From Archangium violaceum (GTDB lineage Bacteria; Myxococcota; Myxococcia; Myxococcales; Myxococcaceae), in assembly GCF_016859125.1 (NCBI RefSeq), contig NZ_CP069338.1, positions 2,170,001 through 2,234,000 on the forward strand: DNA of 64,000 nucleotides, given 5' to 3'. Numbering within the stretch: position 1 is the first letter of the stretch; each line of letters opens with the position of its first letter. Positions 24,382-32,952 of the stretch are shown here, piece by piece. Made by a program: the position numbers and the translations under genes. The notes under the pieces are model-generated. The model had not been told where the DNA came from and ran no database searches. It saw only the letters and a program-made list of their open reading frames with translations.

Positions 24382-26292
24382 TCAGGCCGTCTGTGCCGCT
24401 CCCGAGGCCCGGTCCCTCGTCCCGGCTGATTGGCGCGCGTCCCGGGGCAGGACGACGGTGAACGTCGTCCCATGGCTCGCCTCGGAGCGCACCGTCACTC
24501 GGCCGCCATGCGCCTCGACGAGCTCTCGCACGATGAACAGCCCCAGCCCCAGCCCGCTTCCCCGCCCGCTCCTGCCCGCTCCCACCTGACGGAATGGATC
24601 GAACAGCGTGGCCATCTGGTGGCTCGGGATGGGTGCCCCCCGATTGGAAATCTCCAGCACCTGCCGCTGCACATCGCCCGTGCACCGCACGAAGACAGGA
24701 CCCTCCTGCGTGCCGTGCACCAGCGCGTTGGCCACCAGGTTGCTCACCACTTGCGCCAGTCGCTCCGGATCCCAGATGCCCTCGCCCTCGCCCTGGGTCT
24801 CCAGGATGATGTCGCGCTCCGGGTGCGCCACCGTCAGCTCCTCCACCACCTGCCGACACAGCGCGGGCAGGCTCGTGGGCGCCAGGTTCAGGGGAATTCC
24901 CCCGGACAGCCGCACGCGCGTCAGGTCCAGGATGTCCGAGATCATGTTCCCCATGCGCGCCGCGCTCGTCTCGATCCGCCGGGCCAGCTGCTCCTGGGAC
25001 GGAGGCAGGCCACGCCGCAGCAACGCCCGCGCCGACAGCGAGATTGCATTGAGTGGGTTGCGCAGGTCATGCCCCAGAATCCCGATGAAGCGCTCGCGGA
25101 ACCGCGCCTCCTCCTCCATCCGCTCCACCGCGCGCCTGCGCTCGGTGATGTCCATGATCGAGCCGATCATCCGCACCGTGCGCCCCTTCGCGTCGCGGGC
25201 CAGCAGCCCCCGGTCCAACACGTGCGCGTACGTGCCGTCCTTGCGCCGGAAGCGGTACTCGCCCAACCACGCCTCCCCGCCCGACTCCACCGCGTGCTCG
25301 AAATTGCGCAGCACCATCTCCCGATCATCCGGATGCACCTGCTCCGTCCACCAGCCGATGCCGCCCATCTCCTCGGGGAGGTAGCCCAGCACCGCGAGGC
25401 TGGCCTCGCCCCAGTGGATGTGATCCGTGGAGGGGTTCCAGTCCCAGAGCAGATCATTGGTGGCCCAGGAGGCCAGCCGGTAGCGCTCCTCGGCCTCACG
25501 CAGCGCCGACTGGGCCCGCGCGCGCTCGGTGCAGTCCATCACCACGCCGAGCATCCGCGTGGGCTGGCCTTCCTCGCTCAGGGTCTGCCCCACCACCTCG
25601 TAGCAGCGCACCGTGCCGTCCACCCACCGCCCGCGGAACTGGAAGGTGTAGGGACCCTCCGCGCGCCCTCCCTGCTCGAGGGCCTCGATGACCCGGGAAC
25701 GCTCCTCGGGGAGCACCCCGTCCAGGAAGCGCTCCGGCGTGTCGGCGACGCTGCCCGGAGGCCAACCGAAGAAGACATCCGCGTTGGGGGACCAGAGGAG
25801 GGTGCGTCGCGCCGACGACCACTCCCACGTCACCATCCGCGCCGTTTCCAGCGCCAGCCGCAGGTGCTCCTCCCGTGCCCGCGCGGCCCGCTCCCGCTCC
25901 AGTTCCTCGCGCAAGGCGCACAGTTGCGCGTGGGCCTCGGTGATGTCGGAGAGCCACAACGCGAAGCCGTCACCGTGCTTCACCGCTCGAGCCCGGAACC
26001 AGCGCCGCGCGCCCGCGACCCGGCCGCACAGCTCGAAGGTGAGCGGCGTGCCACTCGCCACCACCTCGCCCAGGGTGCTCCGTTCCGGCAAGCCCTCCAC
26101 CCCGCGCCATGCCGAGAGCGCGCGGCCCAGGCCTTCCACGAACGGCTCGGCCGCCGGGTTGAGCGATGTCCACTGGAAGTCGAGCAGGACGCCGGTGTCA
26201 TCCCGCACGGACTGGAAGACGATGCACGCATCCGGACACCCGGCATGGAGCCGCCACGCGAGCTCGGGCCCTGGATCCCAGGATGAAGCCAT
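24382..26292 (-). CDS. PAS-domain hybrid-free sensor histidine kinase
   Basis: A soluble 636-residue kinase. PAS-like domains occupy about 10-120, 145-265 and 275-395 (for example VMDCTERARAQSALREAEERY and IMDITERRRAVERMEEEARF are PAC ends). The dimerisation domain has GILGHDLRNPLNAISLSA with the phospho-His, then the ATPase domain with SNLVANALVHG, FDPFRQVGAGRSGRGSGLGL and a C-terminal GTTFTVVLP. No transmembrane segment, so the signal is internal or partner-borne. GGGGGG precedes the ATG. No receiver gene is adjacent, so it is an orphan as commonly found in myxobacteria. Confidence 0.9.
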   Translation of the reverse strand: MASSWDPGPELAWRLHAGCPDACIVFQSVRDDTGVLLDFQWTSLNPAAEPFVEGLGRALSAWRGVEGLPERSTLGEVVASGTPLTFELCGRVAGARRWFRARAVKHGDGFALWLSDITEAHAQLCALREELERERAARAREEHLRLALETARMVTWEWSSARRTLLWSPNADVFFGWPPGSVADTPERFLDGVLPEERSRVIEALEQGGRAEGPYTFQFRGRWVDGTVRCYEVVGQTLSEEGQPTRMLGVVMDCTERARAQSALREAEERYRLASWATNDLLWDWNPSTDHIHWGEASLAVLGYLPEEMGGIGWWTEQVHPDDREMVLRNFEHAVESGGEAWLGEYRFRRKDGTYAHVLDRGLLARDAKGRTVRMIGSIMDITERRRAVERMEEEARFRERFIGILGHDLRNPLNAISLSARALLRRGLPPSQEQLARRIETSAARMGNMISDILDLTRVRLSGGIPLNLAPTSLPALCRQVVEELTVAHPERDIILETQGEGEGIWDPERLAQVVSNLVANALVHGTQEGPVFVRCTGDVQRQVLEISNRGAPIPSHQMATLFDPFRQVGAGRSGRGSGLGLGLFIVRELVEAHGGRVTVRSEASHGTTFTVVLPRDARQSAGTRDRASGAAQTA

Positions 26293-26395
26293 GCGTCCCC
26301 CCCGGCACCCACACTCCCGGGGAGCGGAGACGTCCGGGGGGCAGGCGCGGACGGGCAGTATGCCATGGGCTTCCGGGCGTCAGCCATGTACCCCA

Positions 26396-26423
26396 GGACA
26401 ATGGACCCAGGGACAATGGACCC
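26396..26423. repeat. Two-copy 15-bp direct repeat
   Basis: GGACAATGGACCC occurs at 26396-26408 and 26411-26423, in the gap between the small lipoprotein stop and the kinase start. It may be a duplicated binding site or slippage product. Confidence 0.5.
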
Positions 26424-26471
26424 CGGGATACACCCAGGTGCCCGATTCCAGGCGCGTGTCAACTCACCTGC

Positions 26472-26897
26472 TCAATAATCCACGGCCAGGATGCGCCACC
26501 CACGAACATCCACGGCATAGGTTGCGCCTACGTCCAGAACGGGATCGCGCAGGGGACATGCATTGGGGTCGAGAACGAAGCGGACGAACACGACCCCCTC
26601 GGGTCCTGGAAAGGCGGAGACGTTGAAGGACTCACGTCGGTACAGGCACACCTCTTCCGGAGTGGCCCCGGAATGGGGTCGGGTGTTCCGAGGACGGAAG
26701 TCATCCATGGCGAGCTGAATCGCCGTGGCCGTGACCCCCGGTATATTCAAGCGTGACGCTTCCGGGATGATGAACGGGAACTGCACCCGCGCCGCCTCCT
26801 CGGGAGGCGCATGCTCGGGACGATAGCGACCGAACTGCTGGAAGAAAGTGCAGGCGGGGAGAAACACGAAGAGGAAGGGCAGCATCGGGCGCTTCAT
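26472..26897 (-). CDS. Small lipoprotein of unknown function
   Basis: 141 residues with a signal peptide ending in a lipobox (FVFLPAC, Cys16). The mature part includes a compact beta-rich region (VVFVRFVLDPNACPLRDPVLDVG). Cys residues at three sites could form one disulphide. CGGAGAC precedes the start. It follows the JAMM-like lipoprotein gene by 57 bases on the same strand and probably belongs to the same operon as the TonB-dependent receptor. Confidence 0.65.
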   Translation of the reverse strand: MKRPMLPFLFVFLPACTFFQQFGRYRPEHAPPEEAARVQFPFIIPEASRLNIPGVTATAIQLAMDDFRPRNTRPHSGATPEEVCLYRRESFNVSAFPGPEGVVFVRFVLDPNACPLRDPVLDVGATYAVDVRGWRILAVDY

Positions 26898-26954
26898 GGA
26901 TGTCTCCGCTCAAGATGACAGGTCAGCCCAGGTGCGCAGGCGGGGAAGTGGCAG

Positions 26955-27580
26955 CTATCCGCCAGGAGGGCTCACGACTCCGGTGGCCTTGTTCTCGGGC
27001 TTGATGATCCCGATGAGCACCCATTCCCTTCCCCGCCGCTCGTACACCTCACCCGGACGCGTCACGCCCAGGTAGGGAATGAGTTTCATGACACGGCACG
27101 TGGTGTCGAACTGGAGTCGAATGGACCAGAGCTGGTTCTTCTCCAGCATGTCCTCCTCGGACATTCGGGAGTAGGGCCAGGGGTGGCTGTGAAAATCGGC
27201 GAGCACCGAGACGTGTCCGCGAGGGTCCTTCACATACCGGGGGGTCTGCACATCTTCCGCTTCGTCGGGTTGATCAACACCGCGGAGCCAAGGGGCGAAG
27301 GATGGCTGGCGTGATAGATGCCATCTCCAAGTGAGTAGATGGCTCCGCAGTACTCCTGCCCGTATTCCCGCCGTTGGACGCGAGGCAGCCTCATCACGGC
27401 GGGACACAACTGATCGATGACCGCATCGGCATCATGGGATGACTTGATCTCATCCCAAGGACCACGCACCCAGACCTTCCCCTCGGGGTTGTAACCGTAA
27501 TTGCCCGTACCGCCCCCCAGGCCTGGACTGCTCGCGCAACCCAGGAGCCAGAAACACGCGCATCCTGCTCGAAACCGCAT
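26955..27580 (-). pseudogene. JAMM/MPN+-type metallopeptidase lipoprotein, frameshifted at a C-run
   Basis: The first frame (27580 to 27230) starts with a lipoprotein signal peptide (FWLLGCASS) and reaches NPTKRKMCRPP. At the CCCCCC run near 27238-27243 the second frame takes over (RYVKDPRGHVSVLADFHSHPWPYS...) and ends at 26955. Joined, the product is about 208 residues and carries a JAMM zinc motif: an upstream Glu in GQEYCGAIY, HSHP, then SEED giving H-x-H-P-x6-S-x2-D. JAMM enzymes are zinc isopeptidases or peptidases. One extra C would restore the frame, so this is either a recent mutation or a sequencing error. It starts 13 bases after the TonB-dependent receptor stop. Confidence 0.65.
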
Positions 27581-27593
27581 ACAGTCCCGTCTC

Positions 27594-30503
27594 TCAGTAC
27601 CGGCCCTTGAGGCCGAGGATGGGCAGCACGATGGGCAGGCCCGTGGGCTTCTTCTCCAGGGGAATGCTCCCGCCGCCGATGTAGTCGAAGCTGACCACCT
27701 CCTGGCTGATCGTCACGTTGAGCATGTCCAGATAGGCCTCGAGCGTGAAGGTCTCATAGGCCCACGCCTTGGACAGCCGCAGATCGAAGCGGAAGAAGGA
27801 CGGCAACCGGTCCGCCTTGTCCCGGCTCACGGGTATCCAACCCGGCCGTCCGGAGCCATCCGTGCCCTCCACCATCGTGCGGCTGGTGAGGTTGCCCGAC
27901 TCCGGACGGCCGGAGTTGAAGTGCAGCACCCCGCCCAGGGTGACGTTGTTGGAGAACTTGTAGCTGAGCACCAGATTCGCGACGTGCGTCTGGTCGAAGA
28001 CGTAGGGCAGGTACGCCTCGGCCTCGCCCACCGGCTGGCCGCTCGAGTCGTACTGCGTGAAGCGCGTGAAGCGCGTGCTGCGCTGCAGCGAGTAGGACAG
28101 CCAGCCGAACCAGTTGCCTCCCAGCGGGCGGCGGATGAGCAGCTCCAACCCGTACGACATGCCGTGGCTGCGCAGGTCCGGCAACTCGAAGTCGGGGATG
28201 GGCTCCTCCTGCTTCATCCCCCGCACGAGACCCCGCCCCCCAGGCCCCCCCGGCCTCCCGGGCTCCACGTCGGGCCCGCCCGGCGGATCGACGACGATGG
28301 GCGGCTCCTCCAAGCTGAAGGGCGTCAGCTCCACCGTGCGCAGCATCGGGTTGAAGTAGCCCTCGAGGCTCACGTCGAAGCCCCACAGGTCCTTGTACTC
28401 CGCGCCCGCGGAGATCTGCAGGGCCTGCTGCAGCCCCTGGTTCAGCGCCGCGATGTCGATGATGGGCAGGCTGATGAGCGTGGTGGGCGGCTGGTGGTAG
28501 AGGCCCACACCGCCCTTGAGCGTGAGCTGCTCGCTCATCTTCCGGCGCACGGAGAGGCGCGGCTCCACCGCGACCTCGTTGACGCCGCCGGACAGGTGGT
28601 AGTTGTCCACGCGCAGGCCGGGCACCACCGTCCACCCCGGCTCCTTCTCCCACAGCAGCTCCGCCCACAGCCCGCTGAAGGTGGCGAGCGCCACGGGCAA
28701 TTCGAGGCGCGTCCTCTGGAGCGGGCCACCTCCCTCCGGACGGGAGCTCTGCTCGAGGGCCACCATCGCGCGCTTGCTGTCCACGTCCAGGCCGCTGCGC
28801 AGGGAGAGTCCCTCGCCCAGCTTCCGCTGGTAGCCCATCCGCGCGGTGAGGTCGCGCTGGTCGATGTCGATGGTGGTGCCCCCTTCTCGCGCGCTCTCGC
28901 CGCCGATGGAGAAGCGGTCCAGCCCCCACGTGACACCCGCCTCCAGCTCGCCGCCTCCCACCGGGTGGCGGTAGCGCAGATCCACCCGGTGGAAGAGGAT
29001 GGCCTGCAGCGCGGTGGTGCCGGAGTCGCTCGTCGCCTGCGTGCCGAAGGTGTCCGAGGAGCCGAAGGCGAAGAGGCGCAGCCGGCCCGGCCCCACCTCC
29101 TGCTCGATGCGGGCCTGGTAGTCATAGAAGTCCAGCACCAGCTTCGAGTCGTTCGAGCCAGGCGGTTGCAGCGCGTTGGCCGCGAGGGCGATCAACCACG
29201 GCGTATACGACAGGCGGCCCGCCACCGAGACGTTGGTGCCGGTGGACTGGAAGGGGTACTCGATGAAGAGGCCCGCGTTGAGGAAGTCCGCGTAGGCACT
29301 GCCATGGACCCGGTCATCGCGCGGGCGGGTCAACCGGCCCTCCACCGCGCCGCCCGTGAGCCGCCCGTACTGGGTGGACGGGTTGCCCGCGTAGAAGTCG
29401 ATGGTGTCGATGAAGTCCGGGTGGATGACGGCGGGCCCGAGGAAGAGGTGGAAGAGGATGGGGACGCGGATGCCGTCGAGGAAGTAGCCGGTGGAGGCCG
29501 GCTGGCTGCCGCGCACCACCGGGTACGAAATGCCCGAGAGCATGCTGTTCACACCGGGCATCAGCATCATCACCCGGAAGGGATCCCCCATCGTGCCGGG
29601 GATCTCCCGCAGCTCCGCGTCGTGCAGCGTGACGCGGGACACCTCGGTGCGCTCGCGGTCGCCGCGCACCACCGTCTCGTAGGGGTTCACCACCAGCGGC
29701 TCCAGGCCGTACACCACCTCGAGCGTCTCGCCCTGACGGACCTCCTCGCGGAAGGCGTTGGGCTTGTGGCCGGGAGCGGTGACGCGCACCCACTGGGTGC
29801 CCGGGGGCAGCCGCGCCTCGAAGCGCCCATCCGGCCCCGTCTCCACGGGCATGTCCCGCGCCGCGTCCGACACCAACACCGCGCCCACCAGCGGCTGGCG
29901 GTTGCCCTTGGCTCGCACCAGGCCGCGCAGCGTGACGGGCCGCGAGGCCGGATCCTCCACGGCCACCACCTGCTGGGGCGCCTCGAAGCGGTACTCGAAC
30001 TGGAGCCGCACCTGCACCGGCACGCCGTCCACCCTCGCGGGGGAGAAGCGCAGCCCGGGCGCGGCATGGAGCGCGGCCTCGTCCAACAGCGGGTGCAGGG
30101 CCTCGAGCAGCCGGACCTCGGCCACCTCACCCTGCTCGTCCAGGAGCAGTTCCAACCGCACCGTGCCCGCCACCGGCTGCGCGGCGAGCGCCTCGGGGTA
30201 GCGCGCGGGCGAGTCCGCCAACAGCTGGGGCGCCTCGAAGCGTGGCTGCGTGCCCCCGTCTCCCTCCCCCGCTCCTTCCAGGGCGAAGCCGCCATCGGAG
30301 CGCTGGAGGTCCACTTCCGTCCGCACCAGGCCCGCGTCGGGAGCATCGGCGAGGGGCGCGTCCGGAATGTTCTGGAGACCGGGAGGTGTGGTGGGCGCCT
30401 GCGCTCGCGCCGGGGCGAGGGGGAGCAACCCGGCCAGCAGCAGCACGCCCAGGGCCACCCGCGGCCCCCACGACGCGTTCAACCGCGACTGCTCGTTCAC
30501 CAT
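27594..30503 (-). CDS. TonB-dependent outer-membrane receptor with N-terminal TonB-like and carboxypeptidase-regulatory domains
   Basis: 969 residues. The signal peptide (GVLLLAGLLPLAPARAQA) is followed at about 90-190 by a TonB C-terminal-like domain (YPEALAAQPVAGTVRLELLL, RFSPARVDGVPVQVRLQFEY), then at ~200-280 a carboxypeptidase regulatory-like (Ig-type) domain (LRGLVRAKGNRQPLVGAVL). The plug starts around 295 (SRVTLHDAELREIPGTMGDP, VVRGSQPASTGYFLDGIRVP) and a long beta-barrel runs to the C-terminus. The ATG at 30503 is preferred over an upstream start because the signal peptide begins there. Having both a TonB-like domain and a receptor in one chain is a Deltaproteobacterial pattern. The substrate is unknown; the two downstream lipoprotein genes are likely partners. 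Confidence 0.88.
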   Translation of the reverse strand: MVNEQSRLNASWGPRVALGVLLLAGLLPLAPARAQAPTTPPGLQNIPDAPLADAPDAGLVRTEVDLQRSDGGFALEGAGEGDGGTQPRFEAPQLLADSPARYPEALAAQPVAGTVRLELLLDEQGEVAEVRLLEALHPLLDEAALHAAPGLRFSPARVDGVPVQVRLQFEYRFEAPQQVVAVEDPASRPVTLRGLVRAKGNRQPLVGAVLVSDAARDMPVETGPDGRFEARLPPGTQWVRVTAPGHKPNAFREEVRQGETLEVVYGLEPLVVNPYETVVRGDRERTEVSRVTLHDAELREIPGTMGDPFRVMMLMPGVNSMLSGISYPVVRGSQPASTGYFLDGIRVPILFHLFLGPAVIHPDFIDTIDFYAGNPSTQYGRLTGGAVEGRLTRPRDDRVHGSAYADFLNAGLFIEYPFQSTGTNVSVAGRLSYTPWLIALAANALQPPGSNDSKLVLDFYDYQARIEQEVGPGRLRLFAFGSSDTFGTQATSDSGTTALQAILFHRVDLRYRHPVGGGELEAGVTWGLDRFSIGGESAREGGTTIDIDQRDLTARMGYQRKLGEGLSLRSGLDVDSKRAMVALEQSSRPEGGGPLQRTRLELPVALATFSGLWAELLWEKEPGWTVVPGLRVDNYHLSGGVNEVAVEPRLSVRRKMSEQLTLKGGVGLYHQPPTTLISLPIIDIAALNQGLQQALQISAGAEYKDLWGFDVSLEGYFNPMLRTVELTPFSLEEPPIVVDPPGGPDVEPGRPGGPGGRGLVRGMKQEEPIPDFELPDLRSHGMSYGLELLIRRPLGGNWFGWLSYSLQRSTRFTRFTQYDSSGQPVGEAEAYLPYVFDQTHVANLVLSYKFSNNVTLGGVLHFNSGRPESGNLTSRTMVEGTDGSGRPGWIPVSRDKADRLPSFFRFDLRLSKAWAYETFTLEAYLDMLNVTISQEVVSFDYIGGGSIPLEKKPTGLPIVLPILGLKGRY

Positions 30504-30595
30504 GCGCACCCGTCCATGCTGGGAGGGGGGATGATGACGCCACCCCCCCAGGACCAAGACAAGCCCTGACTACCATGGAGGGGCTCGCCTGCCCG

Positions 30596-30976
30596 CTAGC
30601 GCTTCTGCAACGCCGCGGCCACCAGCCCAATCAGCTTGAGCTGCGCGGCATCCAGCTTGCGCAGGGTGCGCATGAGGCGGCGCAGCTCGGGGACCTCGTC
30701 GTATTCCTCGGACGGGGCGGACTCGGCCACCCAGGTGGGCACCTCGCCGGTGTTGAGGCCCAGGAAGATGTCCGAGGGCGTGCGCAGCGCGATGCACAAC
30801 CGGCGCAGCGACGGCACACTGGGCAACATCCGCCCCCGCTCCAGCCGTCCGTACACCTCGGTCGCCAGTCCCACCCGCTCCGCCACGTCCGCCTGGGTCA
30901 GCCCCGCCCGCTGCCGCGCCTCACGCGCGATCTCGCCAACGTTTGCTGCCAGCTTGCTGGTCGACGGTTGTCCCAT
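30596..30976 (-). CDS. XRE-family transcriptional regulator
   Basis: 126 residues with an N-terminal Cro/C1-type helix-turn-helix: EIAREARQRAGLTQADVAER, then VGLATEVYGRLERGRMLPSV as recognition helix and loop. The C-terminal part (ELRRLMRTLRKLDAAQLKLIG) is a helical dimerisation tail. The ATG at 30976 (MGQPSTSK) is preferred as the usual family start; an in-frame ATG at 31009 is possible. Downstream of it lies the receptor gene, 92 bases away, so it may regulate that operon. Confidence 0.88.
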   Translation of the reverse strand: MGQPSTSKLAANVGEIAREARQRAGLTQADVAERVGLATEVYGRLERGRMLPSVPSLRRLCIALRTPSDIFLGLNTGEVPTWVAESAPSEEYDEVPELRRLMRTLRKLDAAQLKLIGLVAAALQKR

Positions 30977-31442
30977 GGTGGTTCTCTGGCTCTCGGTGAG
31001 GCGACCCATCAGGCCATCTGCTTAGAGCCGGACAGCGACCCGCGACAGGACAGGATGGGTAGTCGGAGAAACCTGGGACCCTAAGAGTGCTCGGCGCGAC
31101 GAGGGGAACGGGTGGCGCGCACGCGGTGGACACCGGCATGGGGTCCCAGAGGCGAACCGAACGCTTCAGGTCGTCTCCCGCGCCGGAGGCGACAGGTGAC
31201 GAGATGACCATTCACGTCCTGCGCGGGACATGGGACCCGGTTCTCGCCTTCCCCGAGTACCCGGGGTGTCCCACTCCGAACGATTCCGGGCCCAACCCCC
31301 CCCTTCCGGGTGTCTTTCACCCGTTGCGAGGCCCCCGCATCGGTCCACGAGCCAACCCTTCGCCGGTACCGCGGGACATGTCTTCCAGGGCCGCGGACGC
31401 CGTCGTGTTATGGCGCCCCTCGAAGAGGGAAGGGACAGGAGG
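30977..31442. other. Intergenic region between divergent XRE and receiver genes
   Basis: 466 bases with no credible gene: the short frames here lack ribosome-binding sites and consistent codon bias. It should hold the promoters of the XRE regulator and the receiver gene. I found no clear operator palindrome. Confidence 0.4.
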
Positions 31443-31817
31443 ATGATGAGAGAGGGGCATCACCGCGTCCTCGTGGTGGAGGACCATGCGGACAGCAGGG
31501 AATTGCTCGCCGAGTTCCTCGAGGCGCTGGGCTACGAGGTGGACGTGGCGGGCAATGGCCTGGATGCACTCGAACGACTGAGGTCCGCGCCCCGTCCGGC
31601 GGTGATGCTGCTGGACCTGATGATGCCGGTGATGAGCGGCTGGGAGCTGATGCAGTACGTGCGCGAGGATACGTCGCTGAGCTCGCTCGCGGTGGTGGTG
31701 GTGTCCGGCGCGGGTGAGTCCCAGAGCCTGCCCGAGGGCATCCTCGGCGCCATGCCCAAGCCGGTGGACCTCGACGCGTTGAAGGCCTTCCTCAAGACCG
31801 CCACACGGCGAAGCTAG
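31443..31817 (+). CDS. Single-domain response regulator
   Basis: 124 residues: RVLVVEDHADSRELLAEFLE (acidic pair E-D), VMLLDLMMPVMSGWEL (phospho-Asp), VVVVSGAGES (Ser at the switch position) and MPKPVDLDAL (Lys-Pro). Two ATGs at 31443 and 31446 directly follow AGGAGG; with GAGGGAAGGG further upstream either could be used. No kinase gene is adjacent. It overlaps the convergent small gene by 4 bases. Confidence 0.88.
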   Translation: MMREGHHRVLVVEDHADSRELLAEFLEALGYEVDVAGNGLDALERLRSAPRPAVMLLDLMMPVMSGWELMQYVREDTSLSSLAVVVVSGAGESQSLPEGILGAMPKPVDLDALKAFLKTATRRS

Positions 31818-32074
31818 AGCGGAGCGGACGCGGTGAGACTGAGCTCGCCGGACAGGTCGAGCATCTCCACCTGTTCGCGCGAGCGGTCCAGCCGATAGCT
31901 GACCTGGAAGCCCGAGGGCAGCCGCACCACGCCCACCTCGAGACCCATGTGGGGCGCGGGCCGGGAGCCCACGAGCCGCTGGGACAGTTCGCGAAGGATA
32001 CGCCCCCTCACGCCCGAGGGACAGCGCGACAGGAGGCGCGCCACCTGCTGCGAGAGGGTGAACTGGAGAGCCAT
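31814..32074 (-). CDS. Small conserved-looking protein, unknown function
   Basis: 86 residues from the ATG at 32074 (MALQFTLSQQVARLLSR). A helical N-terminal half is followed by a beta-rich half (GLEVGVVRLPSGFQVSYRLD, EQVEMLDLSGELSL). No known family is recognised. Codon bias is normal for this genome. Its 3' end overlaps the receiver gene stop convergently. Confidence 0.55.
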   Translation of the reverse strand: MALQFTLSQQVARLLSRCPSGVRGRILRELSQRLVGSRPAPHMGLEVGVVRLPSGFQVSYRLDRSREQVEMLDLSGELSLTASAPL

Positions 32075-32273
32075 GACCCCAAGCTGGTCATACGTACAGG
32101 GGGCAGCAAGAAAGGGAGCACGCCCCGCGCCCCGCATCTGTCTCCTTGTGGGCACGCACGGTGACCACGCGGCGCGGCACCGCGGCTCCCGTTCCGTCGA
32201 ATGCCCGCTGCGAAACGGACTCATTGTGTGGGTAGACCTGATGGGGCGGGTCTGGGCTAAGCTGCGCCGCCAC

Positions 32274-32855
32274 ATGCGACGCGTTGCGAGCCTCGGAAGC
32301 CTGGTGGTGGCGTTGTGGTCGGGAACATCGGCGGCTGGGGAGTGGCGGGGTTATGCCTCGGTCAGCGCCGGTTTCGTCATCGATCACACCTCGGGTATCA
32401 GGGCCAAGGGAGGTGCGCTCCAGGCCTACCTGGGAGTCGAGACCCCCTTCGGACTGTCACTCGGGGTGGTGGGTGAAGGTGCCGAGACATGGAGCGCGCG
32501 GACCTTCCAGGAGCAACAGCTGCAATTGGATTACCGCTCGCTGGGAGCGGAGCTGCGGCTGCGTTTCCTGAGGGACAGTGGGGTGAACCCGTGGGTGGGG
32601 CTGCGCGTGGCGCAGAGCCGCTCGACGCCGCTGACGCTGGATGAGCTGGGCTCTCCGAGGCGGATGCTGCATGACGGGCTGAGCACGGCGCTGCGTTTCG
32701 GCGTGGACGCGTGGTTCGGAGACCACCTGGGCCTCGCGGCCTCCACGGCCTGGCAGTGGTGCGACGTGCGCGTGGACAGCACCGAGTCGGCCACGTCCGA
32801 CGCGTGCGCCGAGCCGCTACACTCCATCATGCTGGGCCCCACGCTGCGCTTCTGA
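32274..32855 (+). CDS. Exported outer-membrane beta-barrel-like protein
   Basis: 193 residues with a signal peptide (LGSLVVALWSGTSAAGEW). The mature part alternates strand patterns ending in aromatic residues (YASVSAGFVIDHTSG, LQAYLGVETPFGLSLGVVGEG, LGAELRLRFL, VNPWVGLRVAQS) and finishes with IMLGPTLRF, the terminal Phe being typical of outer-membrane barrels. A start at 32241 is in frame and also possible. Function unknown. Confidence 0.7.
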   Translation: MRRVASLGSLVVALWSGTSAAGEWRGYASVSAGFVIDHTSGIRAKGGALQAYLGVETPFGLSLGVVGEGAETWSARTFQEQQLQLDYRSLGAELRLRFLRDSGVNPWVGLRVAQSRSTPLTLDELGSPRRMLHDGLSTALRFGVDAWFGDHLGLAASTAWQWCDVRVDSTESATSDACAEPLHSIMLGPTLRF

Positions 32856-32894
32856 GCGGGCAGGCCCCCCCAGCTGTTCACTGTCGCGCGACAC

Positions 32895-32912
32895 CCCGTC
32901 CCCCGGGACGGG
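32895..32912. repeat. Perfect 8-bp hairpin upstream of esterase gene
   Basis: CCCGTCCC-CC-GGGACGGG. It lies 40 bases after the beta-barrel gene stop and 41 bases before the esterase start. No T-tract follows, so it is at best a weak terminator; it could instead be a pause or protein site. Confidence 0.4.
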
Positions 32913-32952
32913 AATCCGCTTGCGTCCCGTGGACGGAAGGTAAGGTGGGGCC

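Noticed and set aside
27501-30569. 1,022-codon plus-strand frame opposite the TonB-dependent receptor
   Set aside because: Arg/His/Leu-rich shadow of a clear receptor gene.
31887-32275. Longer start for the small gene at 31814-32074
   Set aside because: The upstream extension is Arg/Pro/Ser-rich and lacks a ribosome-binding site; the ATG at 32074 starts a compact protein.
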